From Candidatus Gastranaerophilales bacterium (GTDB lineage Bacteria > Cyanobacteriota > Vampirovibrionia > Gastranaerophilales > Gastranaerophilaceae): 34,206 bases of DNA. Under the pieces are notes generated by a model. That model was not told the origin of the DNA. It saw nothing but the letters and a program-made list of their open reading frames with translations, and did no database searches. Below, piece after piece: positions 31,313 through 34,206 of the stretch. Position numbers and translations under genes: made by a program. The DNA lies in the NCBI GenBank assembly GCA_944322755.1, contig CALUPY010000027.1, forward strand, positions 1 through 34,206. The letters run 5' to 3'. Position 1 is the first letter of the stretch, and each line of letters starts with the position of its first letter.

Positions 31313-32038
31313 ATGAAAATAGAAGCAAAAAATCTTGTAAAAATATACGGAGACAGAACTGTTGTAAACGACATCAGCTTTGAAGTGAACAAAGGCGAAG
31401 TTGTCGGCCTACTAGGGCCCAACGGAGCAGGAAAAACTACTACATTTTATATGGTCGTAGGTCTGGTAAAACCTAACGGCGGACAGGTTTTTCTGGGAGA
31501 TAAAGATTTAACAAACGTGCCGATGAACGTGCGCGCAAAAGAGGGTATCGGCTATCTTCCGCAAGAAGCCTCTATTTTCAGAAAACTCTCTGTTGAAGAT
31601 AATATAAAACTTGTGCTGGAGATGAACGACAAACTGACTCCGGATGAAAAGAAAGAAAAACTGGAAGATTTGCTCTCTGAATTCGGTATGACGCGCCACA
31701 GAAAATCAAGTGCTGTTGCGCTGTCAGGCGGAGAACGAAGAAGGGTAGAGCTTGCACGTGCGCTTGCCGCAAGCCCTGAGTTTATTCTCCTCGATGAGCC
31801 TTTTACCGGTATTGACCCCATAGCTATCGGAGAAATCAAAGATAACATAAGAAAACTGTCGGAAGAAAAAGGTCTGGGGGTTTTGATTACAGACCACAAT
31901 CCAAAAGCAACTCTTTCGATTACGGACAGGGCTTATGTAATTTTTGACGGAAAAATAAAAATTCAGGGCAAGAGTGAAGATGTTGCTGTTGACCCGACGG
32001 CAAAAGAATTTTACTTAGGAAAGGACTTTACTCTCTAA
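31313..32038 (+). CDS. lptB: LPS export ABC transporter ATPase LptB
   Basis: LptB powers extraction of LPS from the inner membrane through LptF/LptG. The 241 residues are full length: Walker A GLLGPNGAGKTTTFYMVVGL (33-52), Q-loop YLPQEASIFRKLSVEDNI (about 81-98), signature ALSGGERRRVELARALA (about 137-153), Walker B FILLDEPFTGIDPIAI (about 157-172) and switch ITDHN (about 193-197). The GIDPIAIGEI phrase is typical of LptB. 'aggattcga' leads to the ATG. The TAATG overlap couples it to the permease. lptA/lptC were not seen. Confidence 0.94.
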   Translation: MKIEAKNLVKIYGDRTVVNDISFEVNKGEVVGLLGPNGAGKTTTFYMVVGLVKPNGGQVFLGDKDLTNVPMNVRAKEGIGYLPQEASIFRKLSVEDNIKLVLEMNDKLTPDEKKEKLEDLLSEFGMTRHRKSSAVALSGGERRRVELARALAASPEFILLDEPFTGIDPIAIGEIKDNIRKLSEEKGLGVLITDHNPKATLSITDRAYVIFDGKIKIQGKSEDVAVDPTAKEFYLGKDFTL

Positions 32039-33150
32039 TGAGCTTTGGCGTAAGAATTTTCGACAGATACATAACTAAACAGGTTTTTGCAGCGACTCTT
32101 GTGTGCATTGTGCTGTTTGTCGTAATCTGGATTGCGCCGGAAACGCTTCTTAAAGTCATAAAAAGAACATTAGCTGGAATTTACACTCCGTGGGTTGGTG
32201 TACAGCTTTTGATAAATGAAATACCTAAAATAGTCGGAAAGGCTTTGCCTGTAGGACTTTTGCTCGGTACACTTTTTACCTTTGACAAGCTGAGCAAGGA
32301 TTTTGAACTCACTATTTTAAGAGGAATCGGTTTGACTTTCTGGCGAATAGTTACTCCGATAATTGCGCTGAGTATTGTCTTTACTGTCCTGTGCTTTTCT
32401 CTGTACAATACCCTTATTCCACAGAGTGAAAAAAGAATACTTGCACTGAAAAATGAATCATACCAGACACACTTTGTATTCACAATTAAAAACAAAGCAA
32501 ATGACAGAATGGACAAAATACTGGTCGTGCCTAATTATCACAACAATCAGATAAGCAACCCTGTCGTACTGAATTTTAACGAAAACCAGTACAAAGACAC
32601 TAGCGTTCTGAATAATGTGCTGATGGCGGATTACGCCGTATACAAAAACAACGAATGGTGGCTGCATAATGTTAAAAGATACCAGCTTACGGAAGACGGC
32701 GTGTTTAAAAGTATAGACAATTTTAAAGAAAGAAGAGTTCTCACGGGCGAAAAAGCCGATACTGCATACAAACTCATGAAATACTCGGTAAAAAGAGACC
32801 GTGAGATGAATAACTCGGAAATTACCGAATATATAAGGCTTTTGAAGCAAGAGGGTCTGAAAGACGAATACAGGTTTATGCTGAACAAATATCTGCAGCG
32901 CTATTTCCATTCTTTAATCTGTATTTTGTTCGCAATACTCGGCTGTCTGCTCGGTTTTAGCCAGCCCAGAGAGCAGAGACTGGTCGGGTTCACGATTGGG
33001 CTGGCTATTGTATTCGGTTATTATATTACACTGCCGTTCTTTGATATGTGCGCGGAGAAAGGACTTTTGAGCCCGTATATAACGTCATCAATCCAGCCTG
33101 TTGCAATCATTATTGCCATACTGGTTTTCAAGAGGATAAAGGATTTATAA
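32038..33150 (+). CDS. LptF/LptG family permease (YjgP/YjgQ)
   Basis: The membrane half of the LPS exporter. The 370 residues start in the usual way (VRIFDRYITKQVFAATLVCI), with membrane segments near 17-35, 60-80, 101-121 and three at the C terminus (about 290-365), and a central periplasmic beta-jellyroll (about 130-260, e.g. YAVYKNNEWWLHNVKRYQLT). The C-terminal ILGCLLGFSQPREQRLVGFT is typical of the family. E. coli has two different permeases, LptF and LptG. Only one is in this locus, so a partner must be elsewhere or the protein acts as a homodimer. It is one base coupled to lptB. Confidence 0.92.
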   Translation: MSFGVRIFDRYITKQVFAATLVCIVLFVVIWIAPETLLKVIKRTLAGIYTPWVGVQLLINEIPKIVGKALPVGLLLGTLFTFDKLSKDFELTILRGIGLTFWRIVTPIIALSIVFTVLCFSLYNTLIPQSEKRILALKNESYQTHFVFTIKNKANDRMDKILVVPNYHNNQISNPVVLNFNENQYKDTSVLNNVLMADYAVYKNNEWWLHNVKRYQLTEDGVFKSIDNFKERRVLTGEKADTAYKLMKYSVKRDREMNNSEITEYIRLLKQEGLKDEYRFMLNKYLQRYFHSLICILFAILGCLLGFSQPREQRLVGFTIGLAIVFGYYITLPFFDMCAEKGLLSPYITSSIQPVAIIIAILVFKRIKDL

Positions 33151-33151
33151 C

Positions 33152-34072
33152 ATGTTTTTTACAAAAAAGATATTAGCGGCGCTGCTTATTGCAATCCCGG
33201 TTATCAGTGCTGTTGCTCCTGTTTTTTCTGCAACTATAGAAGAGCAGCAGGAATATTTCGGCATACCCGAGCCTGCTGTGGAATGCATAAGAAAGCCTCC
33301 GACAGCTCCGAGACGTATCGAAATAGAAAACCGCAAAGGTATATATATTGTAAAAATTCCGTATGAAAAAATAAAACTTATCCGCCCGCATGTGACAAAA
33401 CTTTTGACTTTTAACAAGAGTGTTTTTGACGCTCTTAATGTCGAACTCGTCGTAAATGGCGGATATTTCGATGCAAACAACAAACACACCGTATCATATG
33501 TTGTAATTGACGGAAAAACGGTTCTTGACCCGAAAAAAAATGACAGCCTTATGAACAGCGTAACACTTGGAAAGCATCTTGATGAAATCCTTGACAGGAC
33601 TGAGTTCAGGGTGCTTGACTGCGGGGGCGAAATGAAATTCGATATCCAAAAACACTCTGCACCTGCAAACAGAAAACTCTTCGACCGATGCAAAATTGTT
33701 CACTCCCTGCAGGCCGGGCCTGAACTGTATCCGACGCTTCGAATGGAGGAGGAGTATTTTGTGGAAAAAAAAGACGGCAAGGTCGTCAGAGACTCAATTA
33801 CTGCGCTCAAAAAGTGTGCGAGGACGGCTATTGGTATTAAAGGGAAAGATTTGTATATCATTATTGCCACAACAAAACACAAGCTCACACTGCCCGAACT
33901 CTCAAAGCTGTGCGCTGATTTAAAACTCGATAAGGCAATGAACTTTGACGGCGGCGGTTCAACTTCTCTTAATTTCAAAGGAACCGACAATCCGGCATAC
34001 AAAAATCTTGAAATTATCTCAGACAAAAAGAAAAGCGCAAGAAAATTGAAATCCTTCCTTATTGTTAACTAA
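33152..34072 (+). CDS. Phosphodiester glycosidase (NAGPA-like) family secreted protein
   Basis: The 306-residue product has an N-terminal signal or anchor (ILAALLIAIPVISAVAPVFS, about 7-26). The domain (about 50-300) is of the NAGPA type, with VELVVNGGYFDANNKHTVSY (about 94-113), VVIDGKTVLDPKKNDSL and the active-site phrase MNFDGGGSTSLNF near the C terminus. NAGPA homologues remove GlcNAc from a phosphodiester, and bacterial ones act on exopolysaccharide or wall-type glycans, but the substrate here is unknown. It starts two bases after the permease stop, so it is probably translated from the LPS-export transcript. It ends in front of the right-hand repeat. Confidence 0.88.
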   Translation: MFFTKKILAALLIAIPVISAVAPVFSATIEEQQEYFGIPEPAVECIRKPPTAPRRIEIENRKGIYIVKIPYEKIKLIRPHVTKLLTFNKSVFDALNVELVVNGGYFDANNKHTVSYVVIDGKTVLDPKKNDSLMNSVTLGKHLDEILDRTEFRVLDCGGEMKFDIQKHSAPANRKLFDRCKIVHSLQAGPELYPTLRMEEEYFVEKKDGKVVRDSITALKKCARTAIGIKGKDLYIIIATTKHKLTLPELSKLCADLKLDKAMNFDGGGSTSLNFKGTDNPAYKNLEIISDKKKSARKLKSFLIVN

Positions 34073-34098
34073 TCGGGCATGCGTAGATTATTGTTGAA

Positions 34099-34206
34099 CG
34101 CTTCAGGATGACAGTCTATGCTGTTTTTGTGGATTGCCGCGCACCTTCGGTCGCTGTCTTGGATTTCCTTCTCGCTCAGCTCTGTCGCTCGTTTGGCTTT
34201 GCCAGT
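34099..34206 (+). repeat. Dispersed repeat at the right end
   Basis: 34099-34140 ('cgcttcaggatgacagtctatgctg...') matches 443-483 and 947-987 in the same orientation. 34131-34206 matches the reverse complement of 699-773. So the window is bracketed by members of one repeat family. It continues beyond the right edge. Confidence 0.75.

Overview
The window is a block of chromosome from an AT-rich, Gram-negative-type bacterium. It has lipid A, heptose and LPS-export genes (lpxI, lpxB, gmhA, an LptB ATPase and an LptF/LptG permease), an Skp/OmpH chaperone and an MCE/MlaD protein, so the cell should have an outer membrane. Several lineage-type proteins (coiled-coil proteins, a proline-rich HEAT-like protein sharing a 'NAVNIQIFDPKSFAQPDP' module with a small neighbour, tiny membrane proteins) resemble what I remember from the non-photosynthetic relatives of Cyanobacteria (Gastranaerophilales / Melainabacteria / Vampirovibrionia). 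That assignment is from memory and was not checked by any search. I see no rRNA, CRISPR array, phage or transposase gene.

Layout. 1-1050 is a GC-richer mosaic of dispersed intergenic repeats, and the same family returns at 34099-34206. 1055-1706 (-) holds two small lineage genes. 2183-6762 is a minus-strand block: ybaB-recR, then lpxI-lpxB and a pair of half-size chromate transporters, then a small membrane protein. 6872-9579 (+) holds an orphan pseudopilin, clpP, a coiled-coil protein and a zinc-ribbon protein. 9683-10035 (-) holds two very small genes found by hand. 10354-18326 (+) runs grpE-dnaJ, a secreted propeller protein with an O-methyltransferase, ompH, gmhA, dnaG and rpoD. 18385-21583 is mostly minus strand: MCE protein, zinc-ribbon protein, a 30-aa membrane protein (+), and two proteins sharing the N-terminal module. 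21939-26190 (+) is a tight nadB-nadC-etfB-etfA operon. uvrB (-) and a TPR protein (+) follow. A tRNA-Val gene lies at 30083-30158. The window ends with a membrane HExxH protein (-) and lptB - LptF/G permease - phosphodiester glycosidase (+).

How the genes fit together. Most named genes are housekeeping: lipid A and heptose supply, LPS export, proteostasis (ClpP, GrpE, DnaJ), replication/transcription initiation (DnaG, RpoD), repair (RecR, UvrB) and NAD synthesis. The unusual structure is at the tRNA-Val locus. The intact gene is preceded by two nearly identical 91-bp tandem units and one diverged unit. Each begins like the tRNA, but the D-arm is replaced by a terminator-like hairpin in the two 91-bp units. 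The gene is followed by an inverted copy of its T-arm and a second, hairpin-split copy of its 3' end. Other points for a second look are the 24-residue module conserved with only silent changes in two proteins, the co-transcription of L-aspartate oxidase with an electron-transfer flavoprotein, and a shared upstream motif in front of two lineage-specific small-gene clusters.
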